A stretch of DNA of 64,000 nt from Rhizobium jaguaris (GTDB lineage: Bacteria > Pseudomonadota > Alphaproteobacteria > Rhizobiales > Rhizobiaceae), in NCBI RefSeq assembly GCF_003627755.1, contig NZ_CP032696.1:1-64000 (forward strand). The letters run 5' to 3'. A program made the translations under genes and the position numbers. Each line of letters starts with the position of its first letter. Position 1 is the stretch's first letter. Shown piece after piece: positions 28,105 through 37,237 of this stretch. Under the pieces are notes generated by a model. It was not told the origin of the DNA, ran no database searches, and saw nothing but the letters and a program-made list of their open reading frames with translations.

Positions 28105-29856
28105 GTGACTGACTTTGCAGCAATATCGAGCAGCAGGAGCGCCAATCCCGCCTCCGCCCTACGCGACTGCCGAACGGCCTTCATTGGCGTCGGCATTGCG
28201 AGCGCACTCGTCAACATTCTCTATCTCACCGGCTCCTTCTTCATGCTCGAGGTTTATGATCGTGTGCTGCCGAGCCGGAGCATTCCTTCGCTCATCGCCC
28301 TCTGTCTCCTCGCACTGCTGCTCTATGGATTCCAGGGCGTATTCGAGCTGATCCGCGGCCGCATGCTCGTGCGTATCGCCGGCGCGCTCGACGAAAGCCT
28401 CAGCGGGCGCATCTATCGGGCGCTCGTTAAGGCACCGCTGAAGCTCAAGATGCAAGGGGACGGCCTTCAGGGCCTACGCGATTTCGATCAGGTCCGGTCA
28501 TTCCTTTCAGGCACCGGACCGGCTGCGCTCTTCGACCTTCCCTGGCTTCCCTTATATCTCGCCATTTGCTTTCTGTTTCACCCGGTCATCGGCATGGTCG
28601 CCGTCGTCGGCGGGATGATCCTGACGCTTCTCACCTACCTCACCAATCGCGGCACCCAGGCGCCCGCCAAGAAGGCGGCCGAAGCGGGCGGATACCGCAA
28701 CGCCTTAGTGCAGGCGTCGCAGCGCAATGCTGAGGTCGTTCAGGCTATGGGCATGTCGGGGCGCATGACCGAGCGTTGGGAGCGTTGCAACGCCGAATAT
28801 CGTGACGAGAACCGTCGTACCTCCGATATCGGCAACGGCTATAGTGCGATGTCGAAGGTGTTCCGTATGGTGCTGCAATCGGGCGTGCTCGCAGCCGGTG
28901 CGGTCTTGGTGATCGAGGGACAGGCGTCGCCGGGCATCATCATCGCCGGCTCCATCCTGACTGCCCGAGCGCTTGCTCCGGTCGAACTCGCGATCGGCAA
29001 TTGGCGCGGTCTCGTCTCGGCGCGCCAGAGCTGGCAGCGCCTCAAGGAACTGCTGAAAGTCCTGCCCGTGACAGAAACGCCCCTGGCGCTGCCAAGCCCG
29101 CAAGAGCGGCTCAGCGTCGAAGCCCTGGCAAGCGGTCCGCCGACGGCGCAGCGCCTCGTCGTCGCGGATGTGACCTTCACTATGCGAGCGGGCGGCGCCC
29201 TTGGCGTCATAGGCCCGAGCGCATCGGGAAAATCGTCGCTGGCACGCGCCATCATCGGCGTCTGGCCCGCCTATCGCGGCTCCGTCCGGCTCGATGGCGC
29301 AGCACTCGACCAATGGGATAGCGATGCCCTCGGCAAGCATGTCGGCTACCTGCCGCAGGAGGTCGAGCTTTTCGCTGGAACCGTTGCCCAGAACATCGCT
29401 CGCTTTGCCCCGGACGCTACCTCCGAGGCGATCGTCGCCGCCGCCAAGGCTGCCCGGGTCAATGATCTGATCCTGCGTCTGCCGAACGGCTACGATACCG
29501 AGATCGGCGAGGGCGGCATGGCACTTTCAGCCGGCCAGCGCCAGCGCGTCGCGCTGGCACGGGCGCTTTACGGCGATCCCTTCCTGGTCGTCCTAGACGA
29601 GCCAAACTCCAACCTTGATGCGGAAGGCGAACAGGCACTGAGCGAAGCGATCATGAATGTGCGTACGCGCGGCGGCATCGTCGTGGTCGTCGCTCATCGC
29701 CAGAGCGCGCTTGCGAGCGTCGACTTCGTGCTGACGATGCAGGAGGGCCGCATGCAGGCCTTCGGCCCTAAGCAAGAAGTCCTTGGCAAGGTGCTGCGCC
29801 AGCAGCAGAAGCCTGCGCCGCTGAAGATCGTTGAAGGCCAGGAGACGAAGCAATGA
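28105..29856 (+). CDS. prtD: type I secretion ABC transporter/ATPase (PrtD family)
   Basis: A 583-residue exporter from GTG 28105, with GAGGGGAG 9 bases upstream (ATG 28081 is an alternative adding 8 residues). The N-terminal half is a six-helix membrane domain starting FIGVGIASALVNILYLTGSF. The C-terminal half is an ATPase with Walker A GPSASGKSSLAR, signature LSAGQRQRVALARAL and Walker B FLVVLDEPNSNLDAE. There is no C39 peptidase domain, as normal for RTX exporters. It forms the inner membrane part of a type I system with the adaptor gene that overlaps its stop. Likely substrates are the RTX protease at 31559 and perhaps the peptide at 27707. Confidence 0.93.
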   Translation: MTDFAAISSSRSANPASALRDCRTAFIGVGIASALVNILYLTGSFFMLEVYDRVLPSRSIPSLIALCLLALLLYGFQGVFELIRGRMLVRIAGALDESLSGRIYRALVKAPLKLKMQGDGLQGLRDFDQVRSFLSGTGPAALFDLPWLPLYLAICFLFHPVIGMVAVVGGMILTLLTYLTNRGTQAPAKKAAEAGGYRNALVQASQRNAEVVQAMGMSGRMTERWERCNAEYRDENRRTSDIGNGYSAMSKVFRMVLQSGVLAAGAVLVIEGQASPGIIIAGSILTARALAPVELAIGNWRGLVSARQSWQRLKELLKVLPVTETPLALPSPQERLSVEALASGPPTAQRLVVADVTFTMRAGGALGVIGPSASGKSSLARAIIGVWPAYRGSVRLDGAALDQWDSDALGKHVGYLPQEVELFAGTVAQNIARFAPDATSEAIVAAAKAARVNDLILRLPNGYDTEIGEGGMALSAGQRQRVALARALYGDPFLVVLDEPNSNLDAEGEQALSEAIMNVRTRGGIVVVVAHRQSALASVDFVLTMQEGRMQAFGPKQEVLGKVLRQQQKPAPLKIVEGQETKQ

Positions 29857-31169
29857 ACGGCCGCATGCAGCAGACATCGAGTTCGCGCCGTTCGCTTTCA
29901 CGCCACCTGATCGGCGTTGCCGTGCTGGCGCTTGCGCTGGTCGTAGGCGTCGGCGGCTGGGCGGCGACCACGGAACTGTCGAGCGCCGTTGTCGCCGGGG
30001 GCGTGGTCGTCGTCGACGACAACGTCAAGAAGATCCAGCACCTGACAGGCGGCATCGTTGGCGAACTCCGCGTCAAGGAAGGCGATCGTGTCGAAGCCGG
30101 ACAGGTCCTGATCCGTCTCGATGGCACCACTGCGCGCGCTAACCTCGCCATCGTCGAAAGCACCGTGGCGCAGCTCTATGCCCAGCGGGCCCGGCTCCAG
30201 GCCGAGCGCATCGGTGTGGCCTCCTTCTCGCTCGACGAGGATATCGACCAGCTCATCTCCGGCCCGGCGGCGGCGAAGCTGATCGAAGGCGAGCAGAAGC
30301 TATTCGCAAGCCGCAACGCGGCGCTCGCCGGTATGAAAAGCCAGCTTGCATCGAGAAAGGCGCAGCTCGCGGACGAGATCGAAGGTCTGACGGTGCAGTT
30401 GAAGGCGATCGAGGATGCGCTCAAGCTGATCGAGGAAGAGCTGACCCGCGTCGATTCGCTCTATCGCCGGGGGCTCGTGCCGATTCAGCAGGTGACGACG
30501 CTGAAGCGCCAGCGCGCGGAGCTCGAAGGCGAGCGGGGACGGCACGTCGCCGCGCGCGCCCAGGCCCGCGGCAAGTCGAGCGAAATGGACCTTCAAATCC
30601 TGCAGCTCGATGAAGACCGGCGCACGGAAATTTCCAAGGACCTGACGGAGGTCGAGGCGAAGATCGCCGAATATGAAGAGCGCCGCATCGCCGCAACCGA
30701 CCAGTTGCGCCATCTCGAGATCACAGCGCCGCTTCCCGGGCGGGTCTACCAGCTCGCAGTCCACACCATCAACGGCGTCGTCATGGCAGGCGAGACGCTG
30801 ATGCTCGTCGTACCGGAGGCAGATGATCTGACCATCGAAGCCCGGGTGGCCACCCGTGACATCGACCAGATTCACGTCGGGCAGCTGGTCGAGATCCGCT
30901 TCAGCGCCTTCAACCAGCGCACCACGCCCGAAGTCGAGGCGGAGGTCGTGACGGTCGCTCCCGACCTCGTAACCGATGAGCGCACCGGGGCCACCTATTA
31001 TCCGCTGCGCATCCACCCCAAACCAGAAAGCCTCGCCAAGCTCAAGGGCCTTTCGCTCTACCCCGGCATGCCCGCCGAGGTCTTCATCAAGATCGCCGAC
31101 CGTACCGTCATCTCCTACCTGACGAAGCCGCTCACCGACCAGATGCAGCATGCGTTCCGGGAGGATTGA
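29853..31169 (+). CDS. prtE: type I secretion membrane fusion protein (HlyD/PrtE family)
   Basis: A 438-residue adaptor with one N-terminal membrane helix (LIGVAVLALALVVGVGGW), a long coiled-coil hairpin (about 140-290) and a C-terminal beta-barrel. The lipoyl-type lobes contain GGIVGELRVKEGDRVEAGQVL and ITAPLPGRVYQLAVHT. It links the ABC exporter to an outer membrane TolC-type channel, which is not encoded here. It overlaps the exporter by 4 bases (ATGA). Confidence 0.95.
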   Translation: MNGRMQQTSSSRRSLSRHLIGVAVLALALVVGVGGWAATTELSSAVVAGGVVVVDDNVKKIQHLTGGIVGELRVKEGDRVEAGQVLIRLDGTTARANLAIVESTVAQLYAQRARLQAERIGVASFSLDEDIDQLISGPAAAKLIEGEQKLFASRNAALAGMKSQLASRKAQLADEIEGLTVQLKAIEDALKLIEEELTRVDSLYRRGLVPIQQVTTLKRQRAELEGERGRHVAARAQARGKSSEMDLQILQLDEDRRTEISKDLTEVEAKIAEYEERRIAATDQLRHLEITAPLPGRVYQLAVHTINGVVMAGETLMLVVPEADDLTIEARVATRDIDQIHVGQLVEIRFSAFNQRTTPEVEAEVVTVAPDLVTDERTGATYYPLRIHPKPESLAKLKGLSLYPGMPAEVFIKIADRTVISYLTKPLTDQMQHAFRED

Positions 31170-31558
31170 GCAGCGCGTGGCTGGAGCGGCGAGTAGATAT
31201 CGGTAAATGAGGTGGGCCTCGGGCGGGGCAGCGGTTTTCCAAGAACGATGCGTTCCGGGGAATGCTTCGTCGGCCTATGGGGGTTCGCAGAGCCTCACGT
31301 CTTCCCAGCAGGCTGTGGGCTCATATGCAATTGAGGTTAGGACAAAAGCAGTTCAAAGCCAGCGCTAAGGACGAATGGATCATGAACATCGGTTATTGGC
31401 CTCTGAGTAGTAACGGAACAGAAAACCCATGCGATCGGGCGGTTTACGGCAATGACAACACTTCTCTGCCGTTCGTCCTCCAAACTAGTACCAGAAGTCT
31501 TCACCCCTGCAGAACGGTATAGCCGTAACTGCGCACGATCGAAGAGAGGAATCCCTTG
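31170..31558. other. spacer between exporter and protease genes, possible 46-residue ORF
   Basis: The spacer is 389 bases. A 46-codon ORF at 31381-31521 (MNIGYWPLSSNGTENPCDRA...) has only a weak AAGGA upstream. No terminator is evident. It may carry a separate promoter for the protease, but I see no -24/-12 match. Confidence 0.35.
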
Positions 31559-33151
31559 ATGCTGCATCAAAGAAAGACGAGCGACGATTGGTGGATTAAC
31601 GACCAGACGCCAGACAACCCATATGGCAAGAGCGAGGATTATGAGTCCTTTATCGACCATCTTGGGTCATTGCCCAGTTGGCTGACGCCCGAGATCGCTG
31701 CGGGAACGGTGAGGATCAACCTCTACGAACTCAACAACCACCCGGAATACAAGGCCGCCGCGATCGGCGCCTTAGAGATGTGGGCGTCTGTCACGCCCCT
31801 GAAATTCGAGATCATCGACGACGCGCCGTTCGACGGCACAACGGACCAGATTGAGGTTGTCAGCCCCGAACTTGGCGAGGAGGACGATGGCACGGGCTAT
31901 TCGAACGGTCACCATGTCAGCATCGGCCAGGGTTTCGACGACAAGGAAGCCCACAAGACCGATGTCGGCGGTTATGTCTTCCAAGCCTTCATGCATGAAT
32001 TCGGCCATCAATTCGGCTTGAATCATCCTGGAGACTACAATTACAGCGGTCCCGACGGCGAGCCGATCACCTATCGGAACGATGCGACCTGGATATATGA
32101 TCGGTGGCAATATAGCGTCATGTCCTATTTCGATAGCATCGCTGTCGGCGAAACCAGCCTCTGGTTTGCGTCGACGCCGCTTATGGCCGACATCGAGGCC
32201 GTCATTCGCCGCCATTTTTCAACCGTCGACGCGAATGGAGTGCGCACCTACCAGCACATCGACCTCAACACAGAGGACAATATCTACGGCTTCGGGAGCA
32301 CACAGCGCAGCTACCAGCTGACCTCCTCTGGCAAGCAGCATGACATCGGCTTCGCGATCCATGATACCGGCGGAACCGACACGATCGATTTCTCCGGCTC
32401 GACGTCGGGTACGATCCTCGACTTGCGCGCCGGACATTTCTCCAGCGTCAACGGTCGCAGCAACAATGTTTCGATCTTCGCTGGACACAACGCGGATGCG
32501 ACCGACTATTACGTCGAGAACGGCATCGGCAGCAGCTATGACGACATCCTGATCGGCAACGACGGCGCCAACATCCTCGACGGCCGCGGCGGCGCCGACC
32601 GCATGGCTGGCAACGGCGGCGACGATATCTATTTCGTCGACTCCCCGGACGACGTCATTCACGAGGAGGCTAACGGCGGGAACGACACCGTCATCCTCCT
32701 GTCCAAGAACCTGAAGATTCCGCAAATCGCCAACGTCGAACACATCATCTACGCCGACGAATTGCCTGGCAACGATGGCAACATCCTCTGTGGCGGAGCT
32801 GGCGAGGACACGCTGACCGGCGGCGAGGGTCAGGATACATTCCGCTTCTCGACCGAGCTTGGGAACGGTAATGTCGACCGGATCAAGGACTTCAGGGTGA
32901 TCAAAGACATGGTCCTGCTGGACAATTTCGTCTTTGAGAGCGGCGGTGGAGACGGCGCCGCTCTCGCCTTGGGCGCGTTCCACGGGAGTGCGGAGGGCAA
33001 CGCTCATAACGCAGACGACCGCATCATCTACAACACCGATAGTGGCGCCTTGTCATATGACGTCGACGGAGGCGGAGAGCTTGCGGCCATTCAGGTTGCG
33101 CAGCTGACCCCACATCTGAGGCTTTCGGCAGCCGGCTTCATTGTCATCTAA
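31559..33151 (+). CDS. serralysin-like RTX metalloprotease (M10B)
   Basis: A 530-residue secreted zinc protease. HEFGHQFGLNH at about residues 146-156 is the extended HExxHxxGxxH zinc motif of metzincins, and SVMSYF (about 186-191) is the Met-turn. The C-terminal half holds calcium-binding RTX repeats (GNDGANILDGRGGADRMAGN) and a terminal domain fit for type I secretion. There is no signal peptide. The ATG at 31559 follows GAGAGGA; a TTG overlaps it at 31556. The gene sits just after its presumed exporter. The target protein, host or bacterial, is unknown. Confidence 0.9.
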   Translation: MLHQRKTSDDWWINDQTPDNPYGKSEDYESFIDHLGSLPSWLTPEIAAGTVRINLYELNNHPEYKAAAIGALEMWASVTPLKFEIIDDAPFDGTTDQIEVVSPELGEEDDGTGYSNGHHVSIGQGFDDKEAHKTDVGGYVFQAFMHEFGHQFGLNHPGDYNYSGPDGEPITYRNDATWIYDRWQYSVMSYFDSIAVGETSLWFASTPLMADIEAVIRRHFSTVDANGVRTYQHIDLNTEDNIYGFGSTQRSYQLTSSGKQHDIGFAIHDTGGTDTIDFSGSTSGTILDLRAGHFSSVNGRSNNVSIFAGHNADATDYYVENGIGSSYDDILIGNDGANILDGRGGADRMAGNGGDDIYFVDSPDDVIHEEANGGNDTVILLSKNLKIPQIANVEHIIYADELPGNDGNILCGGAGEDTLTGGEGQDTFRFSTELGNGNVDRIKDFRVIKDMVLLDNFVFESGGGDGAALALGAFHGSAEGNAHNADDRIIYNTDSGALSYDVDGGGELAAIQVAQLTPHLRLSAAGFIVI

Positions 33152-33162
33152 CTCGATACCAG

Positions 33163-33186
33163 GAGGGGCGCTTTCGGGCGCCCCTC
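33163..33186 (+). terminator. hairpin after the RTX protease
   Basis: GAGGGGCGC pairs with GCGCCCCTC over 9 bp with a 6-base loop, 11 bases after the protease stop, followed by a T-containing stretch. Confidence 0.8.
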
Positions 33187-33279
33187 TTGATACTACATTT
33201 GCAGTTGTTTATCTTTTTGAGCCCTTAGCGGCAATCCCGCTAGCGCAGGGCCTTGCGAGGCGATCATGGAGAATGTGCG

Positions 33280-33681
33280 ATGAAGCGCCGGACCGACCTT
33301 CGCACAGTATTACAGGCCGTCGGGGCTGCGGCTGTTGCGGCGCTCGCCGGGCCAGTCGCTGCCCAATCGACAGATATTCGGGGCTCCGTCACGTTCGAGA
33401 GCGGCGCGGTGATACCGAAGGGTCATCTTGAGATTTATCTCGAGGACACCGCCAGTCAAAATAACCCGCGACGTCGCGCCTCGCAAACGCGCATCAGAAG
33501 CGACGGCGGGTCCAAGGCGATAGCCTTTTCCTTGCCCCCGCCCGCAAGCTCGGCTGCTTCGCGAACGCTGCGGATCGTTGTGCGCCTGGAGCGTGCGGAT
33601 GGCTGGCTGGTGGCGCGCGGCAGCACCCAGCTCAAGGCGGCTTCGCCTGTCAATGTCACACTCAACACCGTGATGTACTAA
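33280..33681 (+). CDS. YbaY-like secreted protein
   Basis: A 133-residue protein with a signal peptide (MKRRTDLRTVLQAVGAAAVA, cleaved near PVAAQS) and one beta-sandwich domain with the pattern GSVTFESGAVIPKGHLEIYL, found in YbaY-type domains. It has no lipobox Cys, so it is probably soluble in the periplasm. GGAGAA precedes the ATG at 33280. It follows the RTX protease after a terminator; periplasmic protease inhibitors sometimes stand at this place in serralysin loci, but this protein does not look like one of the known inhibitors. Confidence 0.65.
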   Translation: MKRRTDLRTVLQAVGAAAVAALAGPVAAQSTDIRGSVTFESGAVIPKGHLEIYLEDTASQNNPRRRASQTRIRSDGGSKAIAFSLPPPASSAASRTLRIVVRLERADGWLVARGSTQLKAASPVNVTLNTVMY

Positions 33682-33874
33682 GGGGTCAAGACCAATGATT
33701 GACGACAGAACTCGTCTCGAAAATCGATGTCGACAGCTGACCGCCTGACTCGCGCGTAGAAACTCGCTAATAGCGGCAGGCCTTGCTCCACCAAACTGGC
33801 GCACCATCAAATCCCGGGTTGAGAGGTCGATCTGCGGGTGAGGGCGCCTAAGGGCCAGGGACTTTGGTTGTTCG

Positions 33875-34125
33875 GCCGCCTTCCAGAAGGGGCGTGTGAG
33901 CTGCTCATAGGTCCGCCGGTACAAGGCGTCGCCAAACAGCCGCAGGACAGCGTTCCTGATCGCACTCGAACCCGGCCTAAGTTTATCGCGAGCGCGCGAT
34001 TTCTCCTGTACCCAGCAGACGCGACCAATGTGCACCTTATGAAACCTTGAAGGATGCCATTGACCGAATCGCGCTTTGCGACAAGTTCGGCACGGACAAC
34101 CGCGTCCTCGATCGCCATTGCGCGC
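33875..34125 (-). pseudogene. FAD-dependent monooxygenase relic
   Basis: The minus strand first encodes MAIEDAVVRAELVAKRDSVN, a typical GD-motif tail of FAD aromatic monooxygenases. After a frameshift near 34045 it gives HKVHIGRVCWVQEKSRA and LFGDALYRRTYEQLTRPF. It is the C-terminal quarter of such an enzyme, with the upstream part gone. Confidence 0.6.
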
Positions 34126-34212
34126 CCTGGGCCACGCTTGGCGAGCAGGCGTGCGCACCATCACCGATCACAACAGGAAAGTGGTGGATCTGTGCGAGAA
34201 CGTATCCGGAAC

Positions 34213-34550
34213 TCAGGTCTGTTTAACCTTGGATGTAGTTGCTTTTTTGCCCTTGAGAGCTTTGTAAAGGGCGGTTGTTCCGATTTTCATGCGGGCCGCG
34301 GCTTCCCGGACGTTCAAACCGGCAGCCAGATGCCGACGGGCTTTGGCAAGTTTCTCCGGGGTTACGATGATTGTCGGCCACCGCGTCGACCGCGCTCCTT
34401 TGCGTCTTGCAGACCGGCACGTGTTCGTGCTCTGATCAGATCGTGCTCGAACTGCGCCAATGCCCCGAAATGGTGGAAGACCAGGCGACGGCCGGATGTC
34501 GTGGTGTCGATGTTTTCGGTGATGGATCGAAAACCGATGCCTTTGGCCTC
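34213..34550 (-). pseudogene. serine resolvase relic (Tn3-type)
   Basis: The minus strand has EAKGIGFRSITENIDTTTSG and LIRARTRAGLQDAKERGRRGG from the resolvase catalytic domain end. In a shifted frame it then has LAKARRHLAAGLNVREAAAR and the helix-turn-helix GTTALYKALKG. The N-terminal catalytic serine is missing and there is a frameshift near 34400. This is a transposon remnant. Confidence 0.8.
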
Positions 34551-34575
34551 CGGCCGGGACAGCGTCGACGATGCC

Positions 34576-35043
34576 TGAGCGGCGGCGTTCCTTTTACGAG
34601 ATCTAGCAAGTCGTTTAAGTCTATCCGACAGGAATCGCATATCGCCTCCTCATTGTCGCTGGAAGCGATCATGGATGCGTGGCAAGATGCTCTTGCTGCT
34701 GCATTGCTGTCTCGCCAAGGAGCAAGCCCACCTCCGCAACATCATCCTCGGAGCTGAGCTTTCCGATCTGCAAGCACCCGGAGGTCAGGTGCTCTGCAGA
34801 TTCTTGCAGTGTTTAGGAGGTGGTAAGAAGTTTTAGCCTTCGTTTATCACTACGCTTCAGAACACATTGCGGTATCGACTTCCCTCTCTCGCTCGTCGAG
34901 CAGGGAGTTGGAAAGTGATCACCGGATCTGTCCTCAAAGCGCGCACATATAGTCCAAATTTCAAGGGCGGCCACCCGCTTTCCGACGTCACGCGCAGAGC
35001 GCCTGCCACATTTGGCCGGACCCGGATGCGTCACTCATTCTCT
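34576..35043. other. intergenic, nothing recognised
   Basis: About 470 bases between the resolvase relic and the methyltransferase stop. Short frames of no clear family are seen on both strands. Confidence 0.4.
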
Positions 35044-36093
35044 TCAAGTTGCTTCGAGCACCATGTTGAAGGGCGTCTGGGCTGCACGCCGGATGTGAGT
35101 GAAACCGCCTGAGCGGATCACCTCGGCCAATCGCCGCTCTCCAGCTTGCGCACCGAGCGCGAGCCCTGTCTCCTGGGCAAGCGAGGTCGGAACGCAGATC
35201 ATCGTCGAGGCTGAGTAGTAGAGCCGTCCAACCGGATTGATATTCTCCTCCAGGGTATCTCCGGCCGTTGGTTCGACCACCATCCAGACCCCGCCTTCTT
35301 TTAACGCCTTTCGGATATGAGCCGCCGCGGCTTTCGGGTCGCCCATGTCGTGCAAGCAGTCGAAGCAGGTGATCAAATCGAAATCTCGGCCGTCGAAATC
35401 CTGCGCCCGGCCAACCTGGAAGTGCAGGTTCGTCAACCCGTGTGCCTGGGCGTGCGCGGTCGCAGCGGTAATCGAGCCTGCATGGAAGTCGTAGCCCACA
35501 AAGCGGGAATTGGGAAACGCCTGCGCCAGAAGGATCGTGGATAGCCCGTGCCCACATCCGACGTCCGCCACCTTCGCGCCCGTTTTCAATCTATCGGTGA
35601 CACCGTCGAGTGCCGGCAGCCAGTCCTGCACGAGGGAATTAACATAACCTGGGCGGAATAGTCGCGCGACGGCGCAGAACATGCAGCCAGCCTGATCGCT
35701 CCAGGCAACGCCTCGGCCGGTTTTGAAGGCGGACTGCACCTTCGGCTGGTTTTCGACCATCGCAGCAGCGGTATCGAACGCGCCAACGAGATTGACCGCG
35801 CTGTCCGGCTCGGCAAACACGAAGGCCTGCTCCGGCGTCAGCGAGAACAATCCTCGCTCATGATGCACATAACCTGAGGCGGCCTGTGCCGCCAGCCACT
35901 CCCGCACATAACGAGGTGCGCATCCCGAGGCATCGGCAAGTTCGTCGGCCTTCACCGGCCCGACTGCCTTCAGCGTCCTGTATAGCCCGAGAGCATCTCC
36001 AATCCGTACCAGCGGCACGCTGACCGCTCCGCCAAGGTCGCCAAGGACGCGGCCCACGAGTTCATTGAGCGTTGTTTCGTTGATTTCCGTCAT
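35044..36093 (-). CDS. SAM-dependent methyltransferase with winged-helix N-terminus
   Basis: A 349-residue protein of the Rv2258c-like type: an N-terminal winged-helix dimerisation domain (about 25-100, SVPLVRIGDALGLYRTLKAV) and a class I Rossmann methyltransferase domain with motif I VADVGCGHGLSTILLAQAFP near residue 176 and ITCFDCLHDMGDP downstream. Proteins of this shape methylate small molecules. The gene is alone, with a predicted NifA-type sigma-54 promoter about 390 bases upstream at 36492-36573. The substrate is unknown; a secondary metabolite or hormone-like compound is possible. Confidence 0.88.
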   Translation of the reverse strand: MTEINETTLNELVGRVLGDLGGAVSVPLVRIGDALGLYRTLKAVGPVKADELADASGCAPRYVREWLAAQAASGYVHHERGLFSLTPEQAFVFAEPDSAVNLVGAFDTAAAMVENQPKVQSAFKTGRGVAWSDQAGCMFCAVARLFRPGYVNSLVQDWLPALDGVTDRLKTGAKVADVGCGHGLSTILLAQAFPNSRFVGYDFHAGSITAATAHAQAHGLTNLHFQVGRAQDFDGRDFDLITCFDCLHDMGDPKAAAAHIRKALKEGGVWMVVEPTAGDTLEENINPVGRLYYSASTMICVPTSLAQETGLALGAQAGERRLAEVIRSGGFTHIRRAAQTPFNMVLEAT

Positions 36094-36491
36094 GTGAATT
36101 CCTCATGATTTGTGGCGGCCTCATGCGCCACTTGCGGCTTGAGGGGTCGGTCGGCAACAGATGAACTCGATGCCCTCGATTTCGGGTGTATGCACCGCCT
36201 ACGCTTTGCATAGACGCTTATCTAGCAACCTGCGCACCACTCTAACTGGATTGCCTCCTCGCGCGACAGTAACGCGTAGACGGTTGCGCTGCGAAAAATC
36301 GGGCGGTCTAATCGCCATCCGTTTTCAGCAAAATAGTGCCGCCGATGATACCTCCGTCGCGCTCTCTACAAGATTCGGCCGCAATGCTTTCCAGGCGCCG
36401 TCGTCGCTACAATCAGTTACACGCATCGCGCACCGCATACTTTGTCATTTAAGCCCCATCGGATTTGGGTTTAGCGCCCCGGCTTCTTCTG

Positions 36492-36573
36492 AGCACTACT
36501 CGTGCCAATCATGTCGCCCCGGCAACCGTTCGAGATTGCACATGTTTCATTGGGGGGTGTAGGGTTGCGGACA
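36492..36573 (-). promoter_or_regulatory. NifA-type upstream element plus sigma-54 promoter, minus strand
   Basis: TGT-N4-T-N5-ACA is at 36558-36573, a perfect match in the plus-strand reading. On the minus strand a -24/-12 element reads TTGGCACG-AGTA-GTGCT, with the GG complement at 36505-36506 and the GC complement at 36493-36494, 10 bases apart. The start would be near 36482, with the upstream element centred at about -84. It points to the methyltransferase gene. A weaker GG-N10-GC match (TGGTGCG-CAGG-TTGCT) lies closer to the gene at 36225-36238. Confidence 0.7.
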
Positions 36574-36710
36574 TGTCGTGTTCGCAATCCGCCCCCGATC
36601 AGTGCCGCGATGGAAGTTCAGGGCTGGGCGACAAGGAATGAGCGAAGGCGGTATGAACGAACGCCCGGATCTTGATGCAAGCTGCGGGTCTGAAAGCCGA
36701 GGAACTGAGG

Positions 36711-36825
36711 ATGGCCAACACTGATCTGATTCCGGCATCACTGCTCGCACGCAAGGCTGTCGTTAATGTGCGGCAGTCAACACAACCAAAGGTCATGTCT
36801 AACTTGGAATCATCAGCGGCCGAAG
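36711..36825 (+). pseudogene. serine recombinase N-terminal fragment
   Basis: MANTDLIPASLLARKAVVNVRQST followed by SNLESS matches the start of large serine recombinases (the usual form is VYxRQST...SNxES). Only about 38 residues remain before similarity ends. The catalytic serine position is kept, but the rest of the gene is lost. Confidence 0.65.
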
Positions 36826-37237
36826 AAGTCGTTCTCTTTCCCAACCTGATTTCGCGATTCAAGGTGCAGACGGACAGGCTGGTTGCGATTTCGCTCACTG
36901 GGGCGACCAGCCATAATCCGCCGTCGGCCTCTCCAGCGCGTGCGCTGCGTCAGACGCGAGGCGATCAAGGGCCAAATATAGAGTATGTAAGGGCGCTTAG
37001 GAAAATGAATGCTCTCCACACTGGTATGAAGATGAGCTTCCTCCCGCTCCGGCGTCAGTTCTTCAGCACCCCATCTGCTATGCACGACAGATTGCGTTTG
37101 AGAAAATTCTTCCGATAAGTCGCCGCTGAAAACAGCAATTCAATCCACTTTGCTTCGAAGATTAGAACATCTTCGCCTATCTAAAATCTACTAAAAATAT
37201 AGGGTAAATTATCTAATCGAACTGGATCTGTCGTCAT
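36826..37237. other. upstream region of the organosulfur operon
   Basis: There are no genes. The last 100 bases are AT-rich and hold an inverted repeat (37156-37175), so the promoter of the operon is probably here. No -24/-12 element was found. Confidence 0.45.
37156..37175. promoter_or_regulatory. inverted repeat upstream of the organosulfur operon
   Basis: CGAAGAT, six bases, then ATCTTCG, about 60 bases before the first ATG. The size and position suit an operator for a regulator such as a LysR or GntR protein. No regulator gene is adjacent. Confidence 0.45.
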
